From: JBEISR01 sp044337705 | GTDB lineage: Bacteria; Planctomycetota; Planctomycetia; Pirellulales; Pirellulaceae | Reading direction: 5' to 3' | NCBI GenBank assembly: GCA_044337705.1 | Contig: JBIINB010000034.1 | Coordinates: forward strand, 1 to 37,292 | DNA: 37,292 nt | Part shown: in pieces, positions 17,107-24,094 of the stretch | Numbering within the stretch: position 1 is the stretch's first letter | Layout: the number at the start of each line of letters is the position of its first letter | The notes under the pieces: model-generated | Database searches by the model: none | The model's input: only the letters and a program-made list of their open reading frames with translations | Told to the model about the DNA's origin: nothing | Program-made: the position numbers and the translations under genes

Positions 17107-18030
17107 ATGATCGTCCAACAACGCCGTTCGTTTCTCCTCCAAAGCACCGCTGGTCTTGTCGGCTTGGGCCTAGCAGCCCATTCTCCTTGGTTGACGCAAC
17201 CCGCCATTGCCGCACCGATTCAAAAGGAAAAGCTCCCTTTCTCCATTTCGCTGGCCCAATGGTCGCTCCACAAAACGCTCTTCGGGGGCAAACTGGATAA
17301 CCGCGATTTCGCCAAATTCACCAAGGAGCGGTTTGGGATCGAAGCCATTGAGTATGTGAATCAGTTCTTCAAAGATAAAGCGAAGGACAACGCTTACATC
17401 GACGACCTGAAAAAGCGCGCCGACGATTTGGGGGTCAAAACGCTCCTCATCATGATCGATGGTGAAGGAGCTCTCGGTGATCCGGATGAAGCCAAACGGA
17501 TGAAAGCGGTAGAAAACCATTTCAAGTGGGCGGAAGCGGCCAAGCGGTTGGGGTGCCATTCGATCCGCGTGAACGCCGAATCTTCGAAAGACTACGAAGA
17601 GGCCAAAAAACTGGCTGCCGACGGGCTGCGGCGCTTGAGCGAATTCGCCAAACCACTTGGATTGGGAGTGATCGTCGAAAACCACGGCGGTCTCAGCTCC
17701 AATGGCAAGTGGCTGGCGGAAACCATCCGCTCGGTAGGGTTGGACAATTGCGGTACCCTCCCAGATTTCGGAAATTTTTATGAGTACGATCGCTACCAGG
17801 GTGTCACCGACCTGATGCCATTGGCCAAGGCGGTCAGCGCCAAGAGCTACGACTTCGACGCTCAGGGGAACGAGACAAAGATCGACTTCCGCAAAATGCT
17901 CCAGATCGTACTGAAAGCGGGCTACCATGGGTTTGTCGGCATCGAGTACGAAGGTGGCCGATTGGGAGAAGAAGAGGGAATCCTGGCAACCAAGAAGCTG
18001 CTGGAAGCCTGCCAGAAAGAGCTTGCATGA
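17107..18030 (+). CDS. Tat-exported sugar phosphate isomerase/epimerase-like TIM-barrel protein
   Basis: 307 residues from ATG 17107, chosen because it starts a clear Tat signal: QQRRSFLLQSTAGLVG followed by a hydrophobic run and a likely cleavage after AIAAP. The rest is an AP-endonuclease-2-like (xylose isomerase-like) TIM barrel. Candidate metal ligands typical of the fold are the glutamate in VIVENHGG, the aspartate in TLPDFGNF and the glutamate in VGIEYEGG; HSIRVNAE marks another barrel strand. Planctomycetes encode many such exported members; the substrate cannot be read from sequence and is probably a sugar or sugar derivative. It stands alone with its own promoter; the STAS gene begins 77 bases downstream and may be partly read through. 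Confidence 0.88.
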   Translation: MIVQQRRSFLLQSTAGLVGLGLAAHSPWLTQPAIAAPIQKEKLPFSISLAQWSLHKTLFGGKLDNRDFAKFTKERFGIEAIEYVNQFFKDKAKDNAYIDDLKKRADDLGVKTLLIMIDGEGALGDPDEAKRMKAVENHFKWAEAAKRLGCHSIRVNAESSKDYEEAKKLAADGLRRLSEFAKPLGLGVIVENHGGLSSNGKWLAETIRSVGLDNCGTLPDFGNFYEYDRYQGVTDLMPLAKAVSAKSYDFDAQGNETKIDFRKMLQIVLKAGYHGFVGIEYEGGRLGEEEGILATKKLLEACQKELA

Positions 18031-18107
18031 GTCGGGGAACTCCCTGCCCGCTGGAATGATCTATTGATTTGAATTCAGTTTTTTGTTGATTTCTGAAAGG
18101 TAAGTCC

Positions 18108-18464
18108 ATGGCGACTCCGAAAAGAATTGTGGTCAATGAACAGGATGGAGTCTCAGTGGTGCGTTTCGTCGATCGAAAGATCGTCGATTCGTCCAGCATC
18201 GAGCAGCTTGGTGAGGAATTGATCGCCCTGGTGACTGTCGACAAGCGGAATATGCTGCTCCTGAACTTCGAGAATGTCGAGTTCCTCTCCAGCGCCGCCC
18301 TGAACAAGCTGATTTCGCTTCGCAATAAGATCAAGCCGACCGGTGGCACCTTGAAGCTGTGCAACCTCCACAAGGATATAGAACAGGTCTTCAAGATCAC
18401 GAAACTCGACAAGCTGATCGAGATACTGCCGAGCGAAGAAAAGGGTCTGGCCAGCTTCAAATAA
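18108..18464 (+). CDS. STAS-domain anti-sigma factor antagonist (SpoIIAA/RsbV-like)
   Basis: 118 residues, a single STAS domain. Such proteins bind and release anti-sigma kinases, switched by phosphorylation of one serine. The segment NVEFLSSAALNKL aligns with the SpoIIAA phosphosite region; S61 matches the phosphorylated serine, S62 is adjacent. The glycine usually found after the two serines is alanine here. The N-terminal strand carries VVRFVDRKIVDSSSI, typical of the fold. Start ATG 18108 has AAAGGT (about 18097-18102) upstream. The next gene, an RsbW-like kinase, begins eight bases after the stop, a classical partner-switch arrangement; no sigma factor or PP2C phosphatase gene is in the window. 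Confidence 0.92.
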   Translation: MATPKRIVVNEQDGVSVVRFVDRKIVDSSSIEQLGEELIALVTVDKRNMLLLNFENVEFLSSAALNKLISLRNKIKPTGGTLKLCNLHKDIEQVFKITKLDKLIEILPSEEKGLASFK

Positions 18465-18472
18465 GGGGCGGA

Positions 18473-18973
18473 ATGGTGCTACCTTTCAATCCACAGGACC
18501 AGCCCCATGAATCGGAGTTTTCCGTCGATTTCCATGCGAAACCATGGACACTGGACCGCGTTATCAGCAGCTGCACCGATGAGGGGCAGACCGCGATCCA
18601 GGAACTGATGGGCGCCCTGGTGGAACAGGGGTGGGATGGTAGCGAATTCTTCCAGGTGAACATGGCGGCTGAAGAAGCCGTCGTCAACGCGATCGAGCAT
18701 GGGAATAAGAGGGATCCATGCAAGTCGGTTCACCTTCTGTTCCGAGTCAGTCCTTTGGAAATTTATCTTGAGATCACCGACCAGGGAGCTGGTTTCAACC
18801 CGGACACGCTTCCCGATCCTACCGACGAAGACCTGATCGATAAGCCTCGCGGCCGCGGCGTGATGCTGATCAAGGAATTCATGTCCGAAGTCCACTACAA
18901 CGATCGCGGCAACAGCGTAGTGATGATCAAACGCAGGTCGCCGGAGAACCGGAACTCCGATTTGGACGGATGA
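18473..18973 (+). CDS. RsbW-like anti-sigma factor / serine-protein kinase (HATPase_c_2)
   Basis: 166 residues from ATG 18473, preceded by AAGGGGCGG (18464-18472); an upstream in-frame ATG lies inside the STAS gene and is unlikely. The GHKL ATPase signs are all present: N-box AAEEAVVNAIEHGN, G1 box ITDQGAGFNPD, and G2 box GRGVMLIKEFM, then the last strands SVVMIKRR. Proteins of this kind phosphorylate a STAS partner, here most likely the protein encoded just upstream, and sequester a sigma factor when the partner is phosphorylated. Whether the target is a sigma factor is unknown. The stop overlaps the start of the next gene by four bases (ATGA), so translation of the two is probably coupled. 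Confidence 0.92.
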   Translation: MVLPFNPQDQPHESEFSVDFHAKPWTLDRVISSCTDEGQTAIQELMGALVEQGWDGSEFFQVNMAAEEAVVNAIEHGNKRDPCKSVHLLFRVSPLEIYLEITDQGAGFNPDTLPDPTDEDLIDKPRGRGVMLIKEFMSEVHYNDRGNSVVMIKRRSPENRNSDLDG

Positions 18974-20079
18974 GCGACAGGAAGGGCTTTGGCACTTGCC
19001 CGGAAAGTCTGCTGGCCGAAGCCCTTCACGTGGGCTCGCTTGAGTCTGTTGTCGATTGCAGCAGTCAAGGCCTCAGCGATTCCCTGGTTTTCGACTTCAG
19101 ATGGCCCTTCGAACGTCGCGCTGTCAAGGGATGGCCGGACACCAGCGGTCGCCTCCAGCAACTCCAGTCGACTCACCAAGTCCAACTGGCAATCCTCAAA
19201 TATCTCCATCAATCGGCTTCCGCTAAGCTGATTCGATTCCCGACCATGGACTGCTCCATGGAAGATGTCTGCCGTATCCCGACAATTCACCCCTGGTCGA
19301 AGGGACAAACCATTCTGGCCCACCAAAATCGACTTTGGGAATGGGGATCTTGGCTTGCCGGAAGCAGTCTTTGCTACGAATCCTTCCAGCAGCATCATCT
19401 CCAACAGGCGATCGCAGCGGTGGAACAGATTCACGCTGCATCAATTTTAATCGGAACCGATATGGGTGCCTCGGCGAGATGGGAGCGACGCATTGAACTC
19501 TATCGCCAACTGCTATCGCTCGATCGCCACTCCAATCGCATCATCGCTTTCCAGGAAATTCCATCTGACCGCCAGGAATTCGATCCGCTCCCCGCTCTCC
19601 GAGATCTTTGGGATTGCTGGAGACGGATTTCAGGTCAAGCGTTCGCCCCCCTGATCGACTCCATCTCCCGTCTCTTCCCACGGCAGTGGATCGTTGGCGA
19701 CCTATGGCGCGATCATCTGCTATTCGCAGACGATCTCCCGTGCGGCATCATCGACTGGGGAGCAACCTCATGGGACTGGCGAGGATGGGATTGGATCCGC
19801 TTGCTGACCACCACTCCGTTCTGGAACGCACTGGACGTGTGGCGAGTGGTGGCCCGAGGCTTTGAAGAAAAGCGAGAACCGGGCCCTTGGCCCAGCCATT
19901 TCTCGCTGGAAGAAAAAAGTTGCAGACTAGCTGAGTTAGGCCGTTTTCAAATTTATCTGACCGCAGGTCAGTGGATTCTATGGGCAGCCCAGCCGCAGCA
20001 GCGCCCAGTTCTCTTTCAGCCAAAGTCCCACCATCGACTCACCGAACTGCTGGCCCAGCTCGTCTCGTGGCGGCAGTGA
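18970..20079 (+). CDS. phosphotransferase-like protein with altered Brenner motif
   Basis: 369 residues. The C-terminal half resembles aminoglycoside/choline kinase-like (APH) proteins: IVGDLWRDHLLF at 241-252 stands where APH enzymes have HGDxxxxN, followed by GIIDWGA (259-265), which matches the metal-binding D-x-G/W element. The catalytic-loop aspartate D244 is kept, but the first histidine of the Brenner motif is valine and the usual asparagine is histidine (H249). Tryptophans are frequent (WDWRGWDW). The N-terminal lobe is divergent and I see no clear lysine motif. Substrate unknown; a small-molecule kinase or an inactive relative are both possible. The four-base overlap with the RsbW-like gene suggests cotranscription with the partner switch. 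Confidence 0.72.
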   Translation: MSDRKGFGTCPESLLAEALHVGSLESVVDCSSQGLSDSLVFDFRWPFERRAVKGWPDTSGRLQQLQSTHQVQLAILKYLHQSASAKLIRFPTMDCSMEDVCRIPTIHPWSKGQTILAHQNRLWEWGSWLAGSSLCYESFQQHHLQQAIAAVEQIHAASILIGTDMGASARWERRIELYRQLLSLDRHSNRIIAFQEIPSDRQEFDPLPALRDLWDCWRRISGQAFAPLIDSISRLFPRQWIVGDLWRDHLLFADDLPCGIIDWGATSWDWRGWDWIRLLTTTPFWNALDVWRVVARGFEEKREPGPWPSHFSLEEKSCRLAELGRFQIYLTAGQWILWAAQPQQRPVLFQPKSHHRLTELLAQLVSWRQ

Positions 20080-20105
20080 CACCCCCATCAAGGGTAGACT
20101 ACTGG

Positions 20106-20154
20106 AACTCCCGGTGCGGTGATCAACGATTTTTCTTATGATCTAGTGGGAGTT
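20106..20154 (+). terminator. possible hairpin terminator after the STAS cluster
   Basis: 20106-20112 and 20148-20154 are perfect complements (7 bp); inside, GATC at 20121 and 20140 can pair as a second short stem. Only a brief T-run (TTTT at 20153-20156) follows. Weak evidence. Confidence 0.25.
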
Positions 20155-20264
20155 TTCCCGTGATGCCAAGCCGGTGGCCAACCGACTCCGGGGCCAGCAA
20201 GGGAGGGCCAATGGACCTCCCGGACACTGCGAGGCCCCACAGGTTACGAAAGAAGGATCGACGG

Positions 20265-22676
20265 ATGAAGCAGTTGAAATGGACCTGGGCGCTGCTTGCC
20301 TCTCTGATGCTTTGCTCCTTCACCTGGGCACAAAAGCCCGGTCCTATCGGGCTTCCCGGCCTAGAACTGGGCACCGGCCCCAACCTACTTGATGGTCCGC
20401 CTGTGGAATGGAAAGCAACCTTCCAGGCCCAAAAAGAAAGCGACCAGGCGACGATTCGCATCACGGCCAAACTGCTCAATGATTTCTACATCTATTCGGT
20501 GACGCAACCGCCAGGTGGACCGCTGAAGACGAAATTCAGCTTTCCAGATAAAGATGCAGACCTCGTCGGTGATTGGCAGCCAGATCGGCCTCCCAAGCAG
20601 GTCAAGGGAGAGCCAGGATTCGAGCAGATTGTGGTGGAAAAGCATTTTGACGAGGTGACATGGACCGGCAGCATTCGACTGAAATCGGCTCCAGCCGATC
20701 CACCCAAACCAATCAAGATCCGCGCCGTCGGCCAAGTCTGTTCCGATACGTGCATTCCGTTCACCGAGGTCTTGGAAGCAAGCTTTGCGGGCTGGGAGGA
20801 ATCCACGCAGCCCGCAGCATCGGAGACTTCCGTCCAATTCCCCTGGCGTGATCCGGAAGCCCATGTTTCTTGGAACCTGCGATGGGAACCAGGCACCGAT
20901 GCGCAAAGCGGCTCCCTGGTGATCGAAGGCATTCCCGATGATCAGTACCACCTCTACCCATCGGGAGAAGGGGAAGAGGAAACCAACTTTCGAACCCTAA
21001 TGATCCTCGATCCTAAATCGTCCCTGGTGCCTCGAGGACCTCCAAAGACCGATGCCCTCCTGGCGGTTCAGGAGATTCCCGGCTCCGATCCGGTTCCCTA
21101 CCACCAAGGGAATGTCACCTGGCGAGTCCCGATGAAACTTCTGGAAGCCTCTCAACAGTCCAAAGGATCCCTTGAGGGATGGATCGGTTACCAAGCATGC
21201 ACCCTGGAGTCCTGTGATCAGCCTTTGGGGGCAAAGTTTCAAGGGCAATGGACCCTTACGGAAAGTGGACAAATAGAATTGAATCAGTGGAGCATCCTTC
21301 CGGTACCGTTCAAAGAGGTCGCGGGATCTCCGCTCCGCAATCGTTGGCTTGCCACCTCACCGGAAGGCCGTTCGGCCACGGACTCATCCACCTCCGCTAC
21401 GCTATCCAGTTCTGGCTCGCAGTTCCAAAGCACCCCAGTCCTGTCGGCGGCCGACCTGCTTTTAAACCTTGGGCTGGCATTCCTTGGTGGACTGGTTCTG
21501 AACTTCATGCCCTGCGTTCTTCCTGTGATCGGCCTGAAGATCATGGGAATCGTTCAGGAGAGCCAGGGGAGTCGCAGGCGGGTTGCATGGCTGAACTTCT
21601 GGTATGTGCTCGGAATCCTGTCGGTCGTTATAGGCCTGGGACTGGCGACAGTGATCGCCAAGGAGCTGTTCAGCGCGACGTTCATGTGGGGCGAGCAGTT
21701 CAGTAGCTGGGGGTTTCGAATCGGAATGCTGGTGCTGGTATTTGCGATGGCGCTCAGCTTCCTGGGCGTCTGGGAAATTCCGATTCCCGGGTTCGCCAGC
21801 GGCGGTGCCTCGAACAAGTGGATGGCTCAAGAAGGTCCCATCGGTGCCTTCAGCAAAGGGGCACTCACCACCGTCCTTGCCACCCCGTGCATCGGCCCAT
21901 TCCTAGGAACGGCACTGGGTGTAGCGCTCTCTCAGCCCTCATGGATCGTGCTGCTGATCTTTTTGTTCATCGGACTTGGACTCAGCTCGCCCTACATCCT
22001 GATCGCAGCATTCCCAAGATTGATGAGCTGGCTTCCCAAGCCAGGTCCGTGGATGGACACTTTCAAACAGCTGCTCGCCTTCCCACTGCTGTTCACCTGC
22101 ATCTTTCTTCTCAGCTCCATTTCGGATGACTATCGCATCGCGACGCTAACCATGCTGATTGGCGTGTGGTTTGCCTGCTGGTGGATCGGGAAAGTTCCTG
22201 CCTGGGCCGAGCGGAGCAAATACTGGATTACGCTTGCATTGGCAACGGGTGTCGCTTCGGGCCTTGGGGTGTGGAGCTTTCGAGCTCTTGGCCCGGTCGA
22301 CAAAAACGATGCTCACGCGATCAGCTGGGTTCCCTACTCCGAAGGAGAACTCCAGAAGCTGCTAAAGCAACGAAAGACCGTGATGATCGATTTCACCGCC
22401 GACTGGTGCGCCAATTGCAAAACCAACCTGAAGACGGCGATCGAAACGGAAAAAGTGGCAAAGAAGATTCGCGATAACCGTGTGGTTGCCATGGCGGCCG
22501 ACTGGACCGATTTCGGGCCCGAAATCAAGCAGAAGCTGATAGAACTGCAGAGCAACGGAATTCCCCTGCTGGCGATTTATCCTGGCACTCGCCCCACAGA
22601 ACCGATCCTACTGAGAGCCCTGCTGTTTGAATCTAACGTGCTCGGTGCACTCGAGGAGGCAGGGCCCAGCCAATGA
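20265..22676 (+). CDS. dsbD: DsbD-type thiol:disulfide interchange protein with two periplasmic cysteine pairs
   Basis: 803 residues from ATG 20265, which begins a signal peptide (MKQLKWTWALLASLMLCSFTWA) behind AGAAGGA (20251-20257); an earlier in-frame ATG at 20160 lacks such support. It moves electrons from cytoplasmic thioredoxin across the membrane to periplasmic proteins. Parts: a periplasmic DsbD-alpha-like region with VCSDTC (C159/C163); a second similar region with ACTLESC (C312/C317); a membrane domain of about eight helices (about 395-690) with the paired cysteines C417 (MPCVLP) and C542 (TPCIGP); and a C-terminal thioredoxin fold with WCANC (C715/C718). Standard DsbD has one alpha domain, so the second cysteine pair is unusual. 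It may serve the CxxCH proteins nearby, but that is inference. Confidence 0.93.
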   Translation: MKQLKWTWALLASLMLCSFTWAQKPGPIGLPGLELGTGPNLLDGPPVEWKATFQAQKESDQATIRITAKLLNDFYIYSVTQPPGGPLKTKFSFPDKDADLVGDWQPDRPPKQVKGEPGFEQIVVEKHFDEVTWTGSIRLKSAPADPPKPIKIRAVGQVCSDTCIPFTEVLEASFAGWEESTQPAASETSVQFPWRDPEAHVSWNLRWEPGTDAQSGSLVIEGIPDDQYHLYPSGEGEEETNFRTLMILDPKSSLVPRGPPKTDALLAVQEIPGSDPVPYHQGNVTWRVPMKLLEASQQSKGSLEGWIGYQACTLESCDQPLGAKFQGQWTLTESGQIELNQWSILPVPFKEVAGSPLRNRWLATSPEGRSATDSSTSATLSSSGSQFQSTPVLSAADLLLNLGLAFLGGLVLNFMPCVLPVIGLKIMGIVQESQGSRRRVAWLNFWYVLGILSVVIGLGLATVIAKELFSATFMWGEQFSSWGFRIGMLVLVFAMALSFLGVWEIPIPGFASGGASNKWMAQEGPIGAFSKGALTTVLATPCIGPFLGTALGVALSQPSWIVLLIFLFIGLGLSSPYILIAAFPRLMSWLPKPGPWMDTFKQLLAFPLLFTCIFLLSSISDDYRIATLTMLIGVWFACWWIGKVPAWAERSKYWITLALATGVASGLGVWSFRALGPVDKNDAHAISWVPYSEGELQKLLKQRKTVMIDFTADWCANCKTNLKTAIETEKVAKKIRDNRVVAMAADWTDFGPEIKQKLIELQSNGIPLLAIYPGTRPTEPILLRALLFESNVLGALEEAGPSQ

Positions 22677-22920
22677 GCCAGCCTTGATGGAACACTTGGT
22701 TTCCGCATGGTGAAATAACCGATTTTTCTGATGTCTCGCCATCGTTGCGAAAGGTGCGATGGGAATCACCAAGGGAAAAACAAACACATCCGCCGCAGGC
22801 TCGTCTTCTCTTACTAGCACTCCTAAGATGCTTTAAGTCGAGTGCCGAGGGCCGGCCAATCTTTTCACTGGCTTGCGCGATCCGGCCCTACCGAAACCAT
22901 TACCTTCACCTTATGAAAAG

Positions 22921-23038
22921 CAGGGGACGGCTTTTCGGGGCGTATCTTTGAGCCGATGGAAGCATATAAGCTGAGGTTTTTCCAGGGGCGGCTGGAAGGG
23001 TTCCTCGGCTTACCGGTCCGAAAAACCGGCGTCCCCTG
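22921..23038 (+). ncRNA. candidate structured RNA, four-helix cloverleaf of unknown family
   Basis: Four helices account for 84 of 118 bases. P1: 22921-22929 with 23030-23038 (9 perfect pairs). P2: 22930-22938 with 22953-22963 (9 pairs, two-base bulge 22956-22957, 14-base loop). P3: 22967-22985 with 22992-23012 (19 pairs, two-base bulge 23001-23002, loop GGGCGG). P4: 23013-23017 with 23025-23029 (5 pairs, 7-base loop). P1/P2, P3/P4 and P4/P1 abut without a spare base; only 22964-22966 are free at the junction. Six pairs are U-G with U on the 5' side; on the other strand they would be A-C mismatches, so the plus strand is the RNA. Both the P2 and P3 loops contain GGGGCG. The plan recalls a tRNA (5-bp, 7-base T-like arm next to the closing stem) but there is no T-loop consensus, no CCA and no fit to tmRNA or to riboswitch families I know. 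Confidence 0.6.
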
Positions 23039-23072
23039 AACTTCCGAGGGGCCGATAGAACGAAATGGTGGG

Positions 23073-23092
23073 GCATTTTTGAATGAAAATGC
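23073..23092. other. perfect short hairpin downstream of the structured RNA
   Basis: GCATTTT (23073-23079) and AAAATGC (23086-23092) form a 7-bp stem with a 6-base loop. No T-run follows it on the plus strand, so it is not a standard terminator. It could close the 3' end of the RNA described at 22921. Confidence 0.35.
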
Positions 23093-23323
23093 TATTGTCG
23101 CCGATGGACTTCGCGCTCTATGAATACGCAAGGAATCCTGGAGATTCCACTTCGTCGGCGGTGCACTTCGATTGGCCAACTGACAAGAAGCAAAAGAAAC
23201 ACTAAAGCTGCTTTACAAACCCGATAGATTTAATATCGGCTCGTTGCCGACTCCTGAAACGGCAAATATCCTTTCGGTTGAATGGCGGGTGATTGAGCGA
23301 ACTCTCTCTTCCGGATCGCACCA

Positions 23324-23626
23324 ATGGAATGGAATCAGGTACCGACTCACTGGCAATACGTTGGGGCCATCGCCGCGACAGTATTTCCTGAATTGAGCGA
23401 CGACGATTTGGACGACATCGCAGGCAACCGCACCAGATGGGTGGATCACCTGGTGCGGCTCTATTCTATGGATCGAACGGAGGCGGAGCGGCACCTGGAC
23501 GAATGGATAAAACAGGTTCCGCCACCGAGGCTTTCACTGAACACAAGGACGATCCAGGAGGTTCACCGTCGCTCCCATTCGAGGAAGCCGAGTATCTTCC
23601 GACGGCTGATCCAACTGTTCAATTAA
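23324..23626 (+). CDS. CsbD-like small stress protein with basic C-terminal tail
   Basis: 100 residues. The first 65 follow the CsbD/YjbJ pattern: a WNQV opening near the N-terminus, then ELSDDDLDDIAGNRTRWVDH, then MDRTEAERHLDEW, matching the LTDDDL-xx-IAGKRxxLVGK and EAERQVDEW landmarks of that family. CsbD-like proteins are abundant small helical proteins induced by general stress; their molecular role is unknown. The last 35 residues (PRLSLNTRTIQEVHRRSHSRKPSIFRRL) form an extra basic tail not found in the short E. coli member. The start ATG 23324 lacks a good ribosome binding site. The gene stands alone, 286 bases after the structured RNA on the same strand. Assignment rests on motif recall, so moderate certainty. 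Confidence 0.7.
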   Translation: MEWNQVPTHWQYVGAIAATVFPELSDDDLDDIAGNRTRWVDHLVRLYSMDRTEAERHLDEWIKQVPPPRLSLNTRTIQEVHRRSHSRKPSIFRRLIQLFN

Positions 23627-24094
23627 AGGCAGATAGGATCCGGTCTGCTTCCCTGCGAAGCCACCTGACCAGTCGACGTTTCGTTCCGTCCATTGGAACA
23701 CTCTCTTATCACGACCACCGAATTCTTTGCGGACCAAGTCGAGATTAGAAGTGTTGTCAGAGGACTACTTCAGTGGACTAAGCCTATAGTCCATCGATGA
23801 CCAAGTGGATCGGACAGGTACTTCGGCATTTTCTCCTGGAACTTGGAATTGGCCTTAAGGCCGCCTCACAAGAGTCAGTCGATCCCTCTGCGAATCAGCC
23901 GGATCGAGTCGGCAATCCTGGTGCCAAACAATCGCCGCAGTGAATTGGGAAATCCCCCTCGGGAATCGACCGCAGGAGCATCCTCCCGGCAGATCGGAAG
24001 ATTGGCCAAATGACAACCGCTTTATCAGTGCATGCTACTGTAGGACCGCGGCTGTTCGTTCGGACAATGGATATCGAATTTCGTTCGAGCGGTA
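23627..24094. other. intergenic region with no recognisable gene
   Basis: 468 bases between the CsbD-like gene and the convergent ABC permease gene. I see one hairpin, 23774-23780 with 23787-23793 (7 perfect pairs, 6-base loop, no T-run), and a 12-base palindrome around 23850 (GGCCTTAAGGCC). Neither has an obvious role. Short open frames on both strands have no family resemblance. Confidence 0.5.

Larger units (their letters stand above)
22677..23323. other. long non-coding region between dsbD and the CsbD-like gene
   Basis: 647 bases with no believable protein gene; a 68-codon frame at 22745-22951 has no family resemblance and overlaps the structured RNA. The centre (22921-23038) folds into a cloverleaf, followed by a hairpin at 23073-23092 (7 bp perfect, 6-base loop) and a small one at 23221-23239 (6 bp, 7-base loop) in front of the CsbD-like gene. 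No clear promoter was found. Confidence 0.6.

Noticed and set aside
22745..22951. 68-codon open frame running into the structured RNA
   Set aside because: No ribosome binding site or family traits, and the last bases are needed for helices P1 and P2 of the RNA.
22921..23038. tRNA, tmRNA, or TPP/SAM/FMN riboswitch reading of the cloverleaf
   Set aside because: No T-loop consensus or CCA for a tRNA, no GGGGC..ACGGG tmRNA head or tag frame, no CUGAGA/CCUGAUC for TPP, no GAUGAAACCC core for SAM-I, and not the FMN consensus. The CTGAGG in P3 is only a chance likeness to TPP.
23850..23861. 12-base perfect palindrome GGCCTTAAGGCC as an operator
   Set aside because: Several such palindromes are expected by chance in a window of this size and it is not near a gene start.
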